Shown: positions 31,623-39,281 of the stretch, piece by piece
Layout of the letters: each line of letters starts with the position of its first letter
How positions within the stretch are numbered: the stretch's first letter is position 1
Source of the DNA: CAYYNP01 sp964472545
Lineage (GTDB): Bacteria; Planctomycetota; Planctomycetia; Pirellulales; Thermoguttaceae
NCBI GenBank assembly: GCA_964472545.1
Contig: CAYYNP010000056.1
Span: 1-39,419, forward strand
DNA length: 39,419 nucleotides
Direction: 5' to 3'
Notes under the pieces: generated by a model
Seen by the model: the letters and a program-made list of their open reading frames with translations, nothing else
What the model was told of the DNA's origin: nothing
Database searches by the model: none
Translations under genes and position numbers: made by a program

Positions 31623-32456
31623 ATGAGTCTGGAATTCAAGAAACCACCGGCCCGCAAGCCGAAGGAACCAGCATGGTGGCTTCAAGTCGGCGGTGAGCCG
31701 CAGGGGCCGTTTTGTACGGCCGACCTGCGACAACGCTTGGAGTTGGACGAAATCACCGAGTTCACGCCAGCTCGGCCGGACGGCGAGTTGGAATGGAAGC
31801 CGCTCTGGAATTGGCCACAACTTGCTGCCGTGGTACAGACCGCGGAGACCGAGGCCTTGCCGATCGACGAGGAGCAGGCGGGGGTTCGCGCGGTCGACAC
31901 GATGTGGGAGAAGGCGCACCCGTACGCAGCACGCGGCGTGACACCAATGGCGATGCTGATCGCGCTATTCGGGATCTACGTCGAACCGATCCGAGCCGTC
32001 CTCATGTTGATCGCGTGGGGGCTCCCGCTATGGGTGTTTCTCCGCGAAGGGGCCATTATCACCCGAATGGCCGATCTCTACGACCACGGCACCCTCGTCG
32101 TGATCCCCATTACGCTGGCCGTGATCTTGATCCAGGTGCTGGTGGCCGGGGGGATGCTACTCGGCGGCATGCGCTTACTGCAGATGAGAGAGTCGTGCCT
32201 GCGGCTGCTGAAATTCGCCATCTGGAGCGACCTCGCCTGCCGCTTCGTCGCCGGGGTGGCAAGACTCGTCTATTTCCCGCGCGAAGGCGGCTCCGTCGAC
32301 ATCGGTTGGCTGCTAGGCATCGAGATCATGTTCGGGCTACTGACTTGGGTGTTCGAGATCGTTGCGATTGTCTGGCTGCACGTATGTGGCGGTCGATGGC
32401 CCCTGGTCCCAGACGCTGAGTATCTGTGCAGTCGGGGTGGGGGCCGACGTTGCTGA
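31623..32456 (+). CDS. GYF_2-domain integral membrane protein
   Basis: A 277-aa membrane protein. Residues 15-75 form a GYF_2-like domain: WWLQVGGEPQGPFCTADL ... WKPLWNWPQL, with the aromatic W/Y and GPF residues expected. It is linked to four or five hydrophobic segments (about 104-145 containing two, 158-190, 205-225, 235-262). Bacterial GYF_2 domains sit on the N-terminus of many planctomycete membrane proteins and are presumed to bind proline-rich peptides; the partner is unknown. The ATG at 31623 follows GTGAGGGGTTC; the frame is open from 31581. The short Arg/Cys end (CSRGGGRRC) may be exposed in the cytoplasm. It sits between DUF362 and selA, all on one strand, but with gaps that argue against a tight operon. 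Confidence 0.75.
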   Translation: MSLEFKKPPARKPKEPAWWLQVGGEPQGPFCTADLRQRLELDEITEFTPARPDGELEWKPLWNWPQLAAVVQTAETEALPIDEEQAGVRAVDTMWEKAHPYAARGVTPMAMLIALFGIYVEPIRAVLMLIAWGLPLWVFLREGAIITRMADLYDHGTLVVIPITLAVILIQVLVAGGMLLGGMRLLQMRESCLRLLKFAIWSDLACRFVAGVARLVYFPREGGSVDIGWLLGIEIMFGLLTWVFEIVAIVWLHVCGGRWPLVPDAEYLCSRGGGRRC

Positions 32457-32471
32457 TCGTGCCCGTGCCCG

Positions 32472-32500
32472 CTGACGACGGCCGCCGGATATTGTATGAT
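32472..32500 (+). promoter_or_regulatory. Candidate promoter of selA
   Basis: CTGACG (32472-32477), 17 bases, TATGAT (32495-32500), about 60 bases before the selA ATG. The -10 is good and the -35 is partial (4/6). Confidence 0.35.
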
Positions 32501-32562
32501 TGCAGCAGCGGTCCACGTCGGCACGCAGGACGTCCATCGTTCCTCCAACCCAGGATTCCGCC

Positions 32563-33963
32563 ATGTCTGCCAATCCCTTACGCAAGATCCCCTCGGTCAA
32601 CGAACTGCTCGACAGCCCCACGTTACGCTCGCTGACCGACAAGCTCAGTCACAATGTGGTCGTCTCCACCGTGCGGACGGTGCTCGACGAGGTCCGCAAT
32701 GAAGTGCAGACGGCCGCTTCGGAACGGACCATGCCCAGCGTCACCGACCTGACGCAGCGGATCGCCCGGCGAATCAACCAGCGCGAAGTGGCCGCCCTGC
32801 GGCCGGTGATCAACGCCACGGGCATCCTGTTGCATACAGGGCTGGGGCGCTCTCCGCTGGCCGAAGAGGCGCTGGACGAGATCGCCGCCGTGTCGCGCGA
32901 CTACGCCAGCGTGGAATTGGATCTCGCCAGCGGCAAGCGATCCAAACGCAAGGCGGCCGTCGAGGACCTGCTGCTGGAATTGACCGGGGCCGAGGCGGCA
33001 CTGGTCGTCAACAACAACGCCGGGGCGACGATGCTGGCGCTGACGGCTCTGGCGACTGGACGCGAAGTGATCGTCTCGCGCGGCCAACTCGTCGAAATCG
33101 GTGGAAGCTTCCGGCTGCCGGAGGTGATGGCCACCAGCGGTGCCGTGCTCCGCGAAGTGGGAGCCACCAACCGCACGCGATTGGACGACTACGCCGCGGC
33201 CATCGGCGAACAAACCGCCGCAGTGATGGCGGTCCACCCGAGTAATTTCGTGGTTGTGGGGTTCACCGAAGACGTGGAAATCGGCGAACTCGTCAAACTG
33301 GGCCACCGCCACAAACTGCCGGTGATCCACGACGTCGGCTCGGGGGCACTGGTCGACTTCGGCCAGTTCGGATTCCAAGGCGAACCGGTCGCCTCGCAAA
33401 GCATCAAGGCCGGGGCCGACCTGGTGCTCTTCAGCGGCGACAAACTGCTCGGCGGGCCACAGTGCGGGATCCTAGCCGGCCGCAGTGCGTTGATCGCCCA
33501 AATCGAAAAGCACCCGATGGCCCGGGCGCTGCGCGTCGGCAAGTTGACGCTGGCGGCACTCGCGGCCACGCTACGGCTCTATCGCGACCCGGAGAAGGCC
33601 CAGGCCGCCGTGCCGCTGTTGCGGATGCTGACGACCTCGACGGAGAACCTGCAAAACCGGGCCGAGCGGCTGGCGCCGCAGATCGCTGCGACCGCCGTGG
33701 CGGAAACCGCCGAGGCCGTCTCCGAGGTGACCTATCTCGGCGGCGGTTCGATCCCCACGCAGCAGTTGCCGACCTGGTGTATCTCCATCCAACCGGCCGG
33801 CATCAGTGCCGAGCGCCTGGCGGCGAAGCTCCGCACGGGCACGCCCTCGGTGGTCGGCCGCATTCAGCAAGACCGGCTGTTGTTGGATCTGCGCAGCGTT
33901 ATGCCGCGTCAGGACCTGCAACTGGTGGCCGCTATCGAAGCGTTGGACGGTGAGAGGACGTAG
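32563..33963 (+). CDS. selA: L-seryl-tRNA(Sec) selenium transferase
   Basis: A 466-aa PLP enzyme that converts Ser-tRNA(Sec) to Sec-tRNA(Sec) with selenophosphate. It has the family N-terminus (LRKIPSVNELL), RPVINATGILLHTGLGRSPL, the ALVVNNNAGATMLAL cofactor-ring segment, HDVGSGALVDF, and the PLP lysine K294 in LFSGDKLLGGPQCGI. Length and order are typical of bacterial SelA. The ATG at 32563 starts exactly at the family N-terminus; the frame is open from 32500. No selB, selD or recognisable selC tRNA lies in the window. The presence of selA implies that in-frame UGA codons are used for selenocysteine somewhere in this genome, but I saw no selenoprotein-like UGA here. Confidence 0.95.
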   Translation: MSANPLRKIPSVNELLDSPTLRSLTDKLSHNVVVSTVRTVLDEVRNEVQTAASERTMPSVTDLTQRIARRINQREVAALRPVINATGILLHTGLGRSPLAEEALDEIAAVSRDYASVELDLASGKRSKRKAAVEDLLLELTGAEAALVVNNNAGATMLALTALATGREVIVSRGQLVEIGGSFRLPEVMATSGAVLREVGATNRTRLDDYAAAIGEQTAAVMAVHPSNFVVVGFTEDVEIGELVKLGHRHKLPVIHDVGSGALVDFGQFGFQGEPVASQSIKAGADLVLFSGDKLLGGPQCGILAGRSALIAQIEKHPMARALRVGKLTLAALAATLRLYRDPEKAQAAVPLLRMLTTSTENLQNRAERLAPQIAATAVAETAEAVSEVTYLGGGSIPTQQLPTWCISIQPAGISAERLAAKLRTGTPSVVGRIQQDRLLLDLRSVMPRQDLQLVAAIEALDGERT

Positions 33964-34359
33964 AAATCGGCTCGCTCGCAGTTCGACGGTGGCAAAGCGC
34001 GTGGGTACGCCAAGTGTGTTGAGGCTCTGGGGGAGGAAGGTCTCAGAGCATCGCTGCACTCTCCTGCCGGCCACCCGTCGTTTCCCCGCCGGACCTTTCG
34101 AGTGGCATTCGCCCACCTAGAATAGCGTCTTCTCCGCCCCAGAAGAAAACGGGGTCAGGTAGCACGGAGGGGGTGAATCTCGCGCACGTGCCTGCTATAA
34201 TGCGAGGAGTGAGTTTGGCGTTGCCGGCGCAATCGGGACAGCCGCTATCCTACCCCACCGTTTGGCTTGCTGTAAGCTACATTGTCCTGATGCGGCGGCA
34301 ATCACGGCTCACCGACTTCCCCGTCCTCCCGACGCGACCCGCCCCTGGAGAGAGCTACC
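33964..34359. other. Intergenic region after selA, no gene seen
   Basis: 396 bases. Just after selA is a weak inverted repeat (GCTCTG at 34024-34029, CAGAGC at 34044-34049) that could end the transcript. A TATAAT at 34196-34201 is a good -10 with a poor -35 (GTGAAT, 17 bases upstream) and may drive the following gene. I examined the region for a selC-type tRNA and found no long acceptor stem or TTCGANTCC arm. A short stretch at 33988-34012 vaguely resembles family B repeats. Confidence 0.4.
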
Positions 34360-35220
34360 GTGCGACTTCTGGCAACCGCGATCTTGTTGTCGTCGTTGGC
34401 GGCGGGGCTCTGCCTTGGCCCAGCGGCCGCACACGCGCAGTCGATCGCCGCCGGCCAGCATCCCTGGGGCCGATTCCAGCCGGGCGCCTGGAAAACCGTC
34501 TGTATGGTCACCGAGACCCTCGACGCCGACGGCCTGGTCAGCGGCACCGTCAAGACGGAAACGCGGACCACCCTGATGGAGGTCGACGACGAGAGCGTCA
34601 CGCTGAAGGTCGAAGTCACCATCGAACAGGCCGGCATCCGGCTCAACGCCGAAACGCAAACCGTCCGCCAGGGCCTGCACGGAGGGCTGCTTAGCGACGG
34701 GCTCACGGTCAGCCAGTTGGACCCTGCCGAGGTCACCGTCGAAGGACGGGCGATCGATTGCAACGTGCTGCAATTGGAACTCGCCGGGCCGACCAACAAG
34801 ACGGTGACCACGGTTTACCACTCCGGCACGGTCGAGCCGCACATCCTCAAACGCGAGAGCGTGACCACCGATCCGCAGGGTGAGCGAACGCTGAGCCGTT
34901 CGGCTACCAACGTGGTGGCGTTGAACATGCCCTGCCGCGTGTTGGCTGAGACGAAGGCCTCGGCCATCCTTCGCACCATCCGCAAGCACCCCAAGGGCAC
35001 GGTGACCACCTGGGCCTTCACGTCGCGGGAGGTGCCCGGCGGGATCGTCAGCCACAGTTCCAAAGAAGTCGACAGCGACGGCCGCGTGGTCCGCCGCAGC
35101 CTGTTGCAGTTGACCGGCTACGACCTGGAGCCCGACGGCGACCGTGCGGGGCTGTTCGGCCGCAAACGCCCCATCCTCGGCCGCAAGCCCGGCACCCCGC
35201 CGCGGCTGTTTCCGCACTGA
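34360..35220 (+). CDS. Exported protein of unknown function
   Basis: A 286-aa protein starting at a GTG with GGAG ten bases upstream. The signal peptide is clear (MRLLATAILLSSLAAGLCLGPAAAHAQ). The mature part is a single beta-rich domain: GAWKTVCMVTETLDADG, then alternating hydrophilic/hydrophobic strands through VTIEQAGIRL, a repeated VTTVYHSGTVEPHILKRES strand, and WAFTSREVPGGIVSHSSKEVD. It ends in a basic, proline-rich tail. No family or catalytic motif is recognised. Similar exported proteins of about 250-300 aa are common in planctomycetes. The TATAAT at 34196 may belong to its promoter. Confidence 0.75.
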   Translation: MRLLATAILLSSLAAGLCLGPAAAHAQSIAAGQHPWGRFQPGAWKTVCMVTETLDADGLVSGTVKTETRTTLMEVDDESVTLKVEVTIEQAGIRLNAETQTVRQGLHGGLLSDGLTVSQLDPAEVTVEGRAIDCNVLQLELAGPTNKTVTTVYHSGTVEPHILKRESVTTDPQGERTLSRSATNVVALNMPCRVLAETKASAILRTIRKHPKGTVTTWAFTSREVPGGIVSHSSKEVDSDGRVVRRSLLQLTGYDLEPDGDRAGLFGRKRPILGRKPGTPPRLFPH

Positions 35221-35304
35221 CGGGCGTACACACGGCGCGACACGTAGCCCGCTCGAAACGGTCCTCGACGGCCACGTCGTTTCTTTGTCTTTCCTCGAAG
35301 CGAT

Positions 35305-36279
35305 ATGGAATCCATGTTGAAGCATCGAAAAACGCGGCGGGAGTTTCTGCGGAGTGCGGGCTTGGCAACCGGAGCCGCCGTGATCGGAGGCTCGTCGCTT
35401 CGCTCGGCCGAGAGCGACGGCAACGACAAAGACCGGCCGGGCGACTTGCACGTGGCCACCAATCAATATCCGTGGTTCACCTTCTACGGCCGCGAAAATC
35501 GCGACTTCAACGCGTCGCTCGACACGAGCCTGGGCGAGGTCGCCGCCACGGGCCTCGACGGCTTCGAACCGTTGGCGTCTTCCCCCGCGCAGATCGAGCA
35601 ACTCGGCCCGCTGCTCAAGAAGCACGGCCTGCAAATGCGGTCGCTTTACGTCAACAGCGTGTTGCACGAGGCCGCCGAAGCCGAGAAGAGTATCGCCGCC
35701 GTGGTGGCCATCGCCGAAAAGGCCAAGCGATTGGGAACGCAGATTATCGTTACCAACCCCAGTCCGATCCGCTGGGGCGGGCCGGAGAACAAGTCCGATG
35801 CGCAGTTGAAGGCCCAAGCCAATGCGCTCAACGAACTGGGGCGGCAACTCGCCGCGATGGACCTGACGCTCTCGTATCACAACCACGACGTCGAGCTGCG
35901 CAACGCCGCCCGCGAGTTCCATCACATGATGGTCGGCACGGATCCGAAGCTCGTGACGCTTTGCCTCGACGCCCACTGGATCTATCGCGGGGCGGGCGAT
36001 TCCTCGGTGGCGCTGTTCGACGTGGCGAAACTCTACGGCCGGCGGGTAACCGAGCTGCACCTGCGGCAGTCGATCGACGGCGTCTGGACGGAAACGCTCT
36101 GCCCGGGCGATATCGACTACCCACGGCTGGCAAAGTGCCTGCAAGCCGTCGACGTGACGCCGCACCTGGTGGTAGAGCAAGCGGTCGAACAGAAATCGCC
36201 GAAGACGATGACCGCGGCCGAAGCACACCGCCAGAGTTGCCGGTACACACGGGAGGTGTTCGCCGACTTCGCCGAATAG
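35305..36279 (+). CDS. Tat-exported sugar phosphate isomerase/epimerase-like TIM-barrel protein
   Basis: A 324-aa protein with a twin-arginine signal (KTRREFLRSAGLATGAAVIGG) followed by a xylose-isomerase-like TIM barrel. Recognisable strands are GLDGFEPLASS, LQMRSLYVNSVLHE, GTQIIVTNPSPIRWGG, LTLSYHNHDVELRN (HNHD, a typical metal-site segment), VTLCLDAHWIYRGAG and VTELHLRQSIDGVW. The E-x-D-x-H-type metal ligands of the family are plausible from these. The substrate is unknown; planctomycetes have many exported members thought to act on sugars or their degradation products. Two in-frame ATGs are possible, 35305 and 35314; the second has TGGAA just upstream, the first no clear site. Both keep the signal. 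Confidence 0.85.
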   Translation: MESMLKHRKTRREFLRSAGLATGAAVIGGSSLRSAESDGNDKDRPGDLHVATNQYPWFTFYGRENRDFNASLDTSLGEVAATGLDGFEPLASSPAQIEQLGPLLKKHGLQMRSLYVNSVLHEAAEAEKSIAAVVAIAEKAKRLGTQIIVTNPSPIRWGGPENKSDAQLKAQANALNELGRQLAAMDLTLSYHNHDVELRNAAREFHHMMVGTDPKLVTLCLDAHWIYRGAGDSSVALFDVAKLYGRRVTELHLRQSIDGVWTETLCPGDIDYPRLAKCLQAVDVTPHLVVEQAVEQKSPKTMTAAEAHRQSCRYTREVFADFAE

Positions 36280-36327
36280 CCGTCGTTTGGAACGACTGTC
36301 CTCGCGCCGTCCGAGGCGGCTACGATC

Positions 36328-36422
36328 GGTGGCCAAGGCAAAGCGCACCGGTAACGCAGTAGTTCACGGGACTATCGCGGCACGAGCGACCTGGGGCACC
36401 GCTACGCTATGCCCCAGCCACC
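36328..36422. repeat. REP/BIME-like double-hairpin element, family B (copy B2)
   Basis: A degenerate arm at 36328-36359 (GGTGGCCAAGGCAAAGCG...) and a well preserved inverted arm at 36391-36422. The latter carries the hairpin CTGGGGCA/TGCCCCAG (36391-36398, 36410-36417). The preserved arm is about 90% identical to the complement of 29362-29393. It lies between the convergent isomerase-like and SHOCT-like genes, where it could act as a terminator. Confidence 0.75.
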
Positions 36423-36451
36423 CGGCCCCCAAGACCAAGTGCCGCAACGCG

Positions 36452-36718
36452 CTACCGTTCTTTCCGCTTTAGGTCGGCGTCGTTTTCCTTCATGAACTGA
36501 CGGATCTCGTCGCCGAAATCGAGCAGCCGCTGCCACTGTTCGAGGTAGAGCGTCACCGGCATGCGCTGCAAGCCGTAGACGCTGACGGCTCCCTTCTGGC
36601 TGACCTTGCAGTACAGCGACGTCCGTTTCTGCTGCTCTAGCTCATCTAGAAGCTTGGAGGCCTCCTCGGCAGAGATATCGCCGGCGGCGAGCTTGGCAAG
36701 GATCTCTTCTTTCTTCAT
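36452..36718 (-). CDS. Small SHOCT-like domain protein
   Basis: An 88-aa cytoplasmic protein. The first 30 residues (MKKEEILAKLAAGDISAEEASKLLDELE) form two short helices of the SHOCT type, a domain found at protein ends and thought to aid oligomerisation. A beta-strand segment follows (TSLYCKVSQKGAVSVYGLQRMPVTLYLEQWQRLL) and a very charged C-terminus. No enzymatic motif. The ATG at 36718 has GGAG ten bases upstream; the frame is open to 36808 without similarity. It is divergent from sodA, with 459 bases between, and has its own promoter candidate. Confidence 0.75.
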   Translation of the reverse strand: MKKEEILAKLAAGDISAEEASKLLDELEQQKRTSLYCKVSQKGAVSVYGLQRMPVTLYLEQWQRLLDFGDEIRQFMKENDADLKRKER

Positions 36719-36763
36719 GCTCGGGTCTCCGGGAAGCTGACGCTTGGATTCTCCCAGCCCGGT

Positions 36764-36791
36764 AGTATAGCCGCCCCCCTCGCTGCGTGAA
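36764..36791 (-). promoter_or_regulatory. Candidate promoter of the SHOCT-like gene
   Basis: On the minus strand TTCACG (36791-36786), 16 bases, TATACT (36769-36764), about 50 bases before the ATG at 36718. Confidence 0.4.
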
Positions 36792-36965
36792 AGACCACGT
36801 ACCCCCAAAGATCGCAGGAACCGTGCGATCCGCTGCCCATTCTCAATCCATTACCGTTACTGCCGCGCCCACGCAGCACGTTAGCGCCAAAGAACTCGAC
36901 CAAAGGCTCACGACACACACGACGGCCATACCCCCCTTCCTGACGGTTCCTCCTGAGGCCAAGGG

Positions 36966-36991
36966 CGTTCTGTGAGGCATATCACAGAACG
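36966..36991. promoter_or_regulatory. Perfect CRP/FNR-type palindrome (TGTGA-N6-TCACA)
   Basis: TGTGAGGCATATCACA at 36971-36986 is an exact match to the CRP half-site consensus TGTGA-N6-TCACA, extended to a 10-bp inverted repeat (CGTTCTGTGA/TCACAGAACG). Its centre is about 93 bases upstream of the predicted sodA transcript start. As no gene reads into it, a transcription terminator is less likely than an operator. Which CRP-family regulator would bind is unknown. Confidence 0.5.
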
Positions 36992-37022
36992 GGAGCCCAC
37001 CGAATCATGCCTCCACATGAAT

Positions 37023-37065
37023 TGAGATTGATTCTCATTGCCAACTGCATCGCCCGTCGTATAAT
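37023..37065 (+). promoter_or_regulatory. sodA promoter with overlapping Fur-like box
   Basis: TTGCCA (37038-37043), 16 bases, TATAAT (37060-37065): a near-consensus sigma70 promoter with expected start near 37072. Immediately before the -35 lies TGAGATTGATTCTCA (37023-37037), which matches the 7-1-7 Fur consensus TGATAATNATTATCA at 11 of 14 positions. A repressor bound there would contact the -35 region. Confidence 0.6.
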
Positions 37066-37177
37066 TCTGACAAGCCGAACTGACACAAACCACCTGGCGC
37101 AAACATACACAAGGGCCGATCGCACACCCCAAAACGGATAACCGGTGCTGCGGTGAGCCCAATTTCAGGAGAATACC

Positions 37178-37813
37178 ATGAGATTTGAACTTCCCGACCT
37201 TCCGTACGACTACGCCGCGCTGGAGCCCCATTTCGACGCGCGGACGATGGAAATCCATCACACCAGGCACCACGCCACCTACGTCAACAAGCTGAACGCC
37301 GCGATCGACGGGCACGATCTCGACTACAAGTGCATCGGCGAGTTGCTCGCCCACTTCGAAGAGTTGCCGGAGCAGATCCGCACGGCCGTTCGCAACCACG
37401 GCGGCGGACACGCCAATCACTCGCTCTTCTGGAAGATCCTCTCGCCAAACGGCGGCGGGCAGCCCGAGGGTGAGGTAGCCGAGGCGATCGACAGCGAACT
37501 GGGTGGCTTCGACCACTTCCGAGAACTGTTTACCAACGCGGCCGTAAGCCGCTTCGGCAGCGGCTGGGCATGGCTCGGATTCGATCCGGACCACAAGCTC
37601 GCCGTCTGGAGCACGGCGAATCAGGATTCCCCGTTGATTCAGGGGCACATTCCGCTGTTGGGGCTCGACGTCTGGGAACACGCGTATTACCTGAAGTACC
37701 AGAATCGCCGCGATGAGTATATCGACGCCTTTTGGAACCTCGCGAACTGGGAGTACGTCAACGAACGATACACGAGCGTGTCGAAAGGCCTGCACGTCGC
37801 ACACGCCGTCTAG
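37178..37813 (+). CDS. sodA: Superoxide dismutase, Mn-type (Fe/Mn family)
   Basis: A 211-aa cytoplasmic-type Fe/Mn superoxide dismutase (no signal peptide), dismutating superoxide to peroxide and oxygen. The metal ligands are H27 (MEIHHTRHH), H81 (GGHANHSLFW), D164 and H168 (LDVWEHAYYLKYQN). Gly at position 77 with Gln149 (STANQDSPL) is the Mn-type signature; the Fe type has the glutamine at the earlier site. The start has AGGAGA seven bases upstream and matches the family N-terminus. The upstream region has a strong promoter with a Fur-like box, consistent with induction of MnSOD under iron limitation as known in other bacteria. The Cys-rich gene follows after 98 bases with no clear promoter of its own, so co-transcription is plausible. 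Confidence 0.96.
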   Translation: MRFELPDLPYDYAALEPHFDARTMEIHHTRHHATYVNKLNAAIDGHDLDYKCIGELLAHFEELPEQIRTAVRNHGGGHANHSLFWKILSPNGGGQPEGEVAEAIDSELGGFDHFRELFTNAAVSRFGSGWAWLGFDPDHKLAVWSTANQDSPLIQGHIPLLGLDVWEHAYYLKYQNRRDEYIDAFWNLANWEYVNERYTSVSKGLHVAHAV

Positions 37814-37911
37814 TCGGCGATGCGGCGACCCAACGAACGGACGATTGCCGGAATCGACAGCCGATCGACGGCTGCTCATTCTCTCTTCCCATGAACAGGA
37901 GATGATTTGTC

Positions 37912-38742
37912 ATGTCACGAGTTCTCTATGTGGTCCTGATCGGCTCGGCGTTGACCGTCGGTGGTCTGCTGGCGGTCGGCGCCGGACCAAACGATGCCGC
38001 TGAAACGAAGTGTCCGCTCAGCGGCGGCACGTGCGACAAGGTCGCTGCCGACGGGTGTACCAAGGGAGGCTGTCCGGTCACAGCCGCCAGCAGCAAGGCA
38101 GGTTGCTCCTCCAAAACGGCCTCCGAATGCGAAAGTGGTAGTTGTCCCGTCGTGGCCGCCGTTGCGGGCGAGCAGGGCAAGACCGGCGAAAAGGGCGAGG
38201 CAGCCAAGAAGTGCTGCGGTTCTGCCGCATGTGCGAAAAAGGCAGCCGAGAAGGCTGCGAAGCACTCGGTGGTTCTCTGTGGCGGATGCGGTCACGTCAA
38301 GGGCTCGAAAGCCTGTTGCGCCAAGGACGCCGCGAAGTGTGGAAAATGTGACTTGGCCAAAGGTTCGACCGGATGCTGCAAGATCGGAAAGGGGAAGGAC
38401 CTTGTCCTCTGTGGCGGATGTGGTCACGTCAAAGGCTCGAAGGCCTGTTGTGCAAAGGACGCCGCCACGTGCGGAAAATGCGATCTCGCCAAAGGTTCGC
38501 CCGGATGCTGCAAGATCGAGAAGGGCAAGGACTTTGTCCTCGCCGTGTGGCATTCCCACGAAGACCACGACCACGACCACGACGCCCATGAGCACGGCCA
38601 CGCGCACGAACACGACAAAGCCGCCAAAAAGTGCTGCTCCACCAGCGGCAAATGCTGCAAGGGCGGCGACGACGACAAGCCCACCGAGAAGGGCGACAAG
38701 GCTCCCGCGGCCACAAAGGCGGCCGCCACCGACACAGACTGA
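37912..38742 (+). CDS. Exported Cys/His-rich repeat protein, probable metal-binding protein
   Basis: A 276-aa protein with a signal-like N-terminus (MSRVLYVVLIGSALTVGGLLAVGAG). The mature part has 30 cysteines. After an N-terminal part with CPLSGGTC, CTKGGC and CESGSC come two 44-aa tandem repeats (132-bp period, about 38268-38531): each reads VLCGGCGHVKGSKACC, AKCGKCDLAKG, GCCKI. A third unit begins (FVL) but is replaced by a His/Asp/Glu-rich stretch with about ten histidines (about 38551-38620), then CC-STSGKCC and an acidic/Lys-rich end. The composition suggests binding of a soft or transition metal (Cu, Zn, Cd, Ni or Fe) outside the cytoplasm; no named family is recognised with confidence, though similar CGxC/GCC repeats occur in other planctomycetes. 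The ribosome site is AGGAG at 37898. It lies 98 bases after sodA. Confidence 0.8.
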   Translation: MSRVLYVVLIGSALTVGGLLAVGAGPNDAAETKCPLSGGTCDKVAADGCTKGGCPVTAASSKAGCSSKTASECESGSCPVVAAVAGEQGKTGEKGEAAKKCCGSAACAKKAAEKAAKHSVVLCGGCGHVKGSKACCAKDAAKCGKCDLAKGSTGCCKIGKGKDLVLCGGCGHVKGSKACCAKDAATCGKCDLAKGSPGCCKIEKGKDFVLAVWHSHEDHDHDHDAHEHGHAHEHDKAAKKCCSTSGKCCKGGDDDKPTEKGDKAPAATKAAATDTD

Positions 38743-38779
38743 CGAAACTCCCGCAACCCGCCACGTCGGGTTGCCAGCG

Positions 38780-38925
<146 letters not shown>

Positions 38926-38928
<3 letters not shown>

Positions 38929-39068
38929 CATGAGGCCGCGGCCGGTGGCCGCGCGTCGGCGGCGCCAGGGTGCGTTGGCACAGCAGGTCACCGCGTTACT
39001 TCAATGTCGGCATGCGGGCATCGTAGGCCGGCATGTCGGGCGCGACCACCGGCCGCGGCCTCATGTCT
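38926..39068. repeat. REP/BIME-like double-hairpin element, family E (copy E2)
   Basis: A 29-bp inverted repeat (38926-38954 and 39040-39068) with one mismatch. Each arm has a palindromic GC-rich core (GGCCGCGGCC). It is clearly related to E1: CATGAGGCCGCGGCCGGTGG here against CATAAAGCCGCGACCGGTGG there. It abuts C2 end to end. Confidence 0.85.
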
Positions 39069-39179
39069 GCATCTGCCACCACAACGCGTCGATGGCCGCC
39101 GCAGCCGGGCCGTTCGGCGCGTTGTTCGTTTTGGGCCGATGCTGGCCCTCTACGGCCGTTACGTCCAGCGTAACCTGCA

Positions 39180-39281
39180 TTTCTCGCCACTGTGTGCCAC
39201 TGCTTCGCAGAAGCAGTGCCGCGATAAGCAGTTGCGACACACACTGCTTCCGCGAAGCAGTGGAACACCTGCCATGAGAAA
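39180..39281. repeat. REP/BIME-like double-hairpin element, family C-like (copy C3)
   Basis: Hairpins CACTGCTTC/GAAGCAGTG at 39198-39218 (loop GCA) and 39242-39262 (loop CGC). Outer ends TTTCTC (39180-39185) and GAGAAA (39276-39281) are an imperfect inverted repeat. The same TGCCACTGC entry sequence as C2 is present on the left. Confidence 0.75.

Larger units (their letters stand above)
36719..37177. other. Divergent regulatory region of the SHOCT-like gene and sodA
   Basis: 459 bases with no convincing gene. It contains the minus-strand promoter candidate 36764-36791, a CRP-type palindrome at 36971-36986, and a Fur-like box overlapping a strong plus-strand promoter at 37023-37065. A 62-codon frame at 36787-36975 has no ribosome site and no family resemblance. 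Confidence 0.6.

Noticed and set aside
33988..34012. A third family B repeat copy
   Set aside because: Only fragments of the arm (GGTGGCAAAGCGCG, GGTACGCCA) match and no inverted partner is present.
33964..34359. Possible selC (tRNA-Sec) next to selA
   Set aside because: No 8-bp acceptor stem, long variable arm or T-arm consensus could be found on either strand.
36787..36975. A 62-codon plus-strand frame between the SHOCT-like gene and sodA
   Set aside because: Non-ATG start, no ribosome site, low-complexity Thr/Pro content, and it overlaps regulatory sites.
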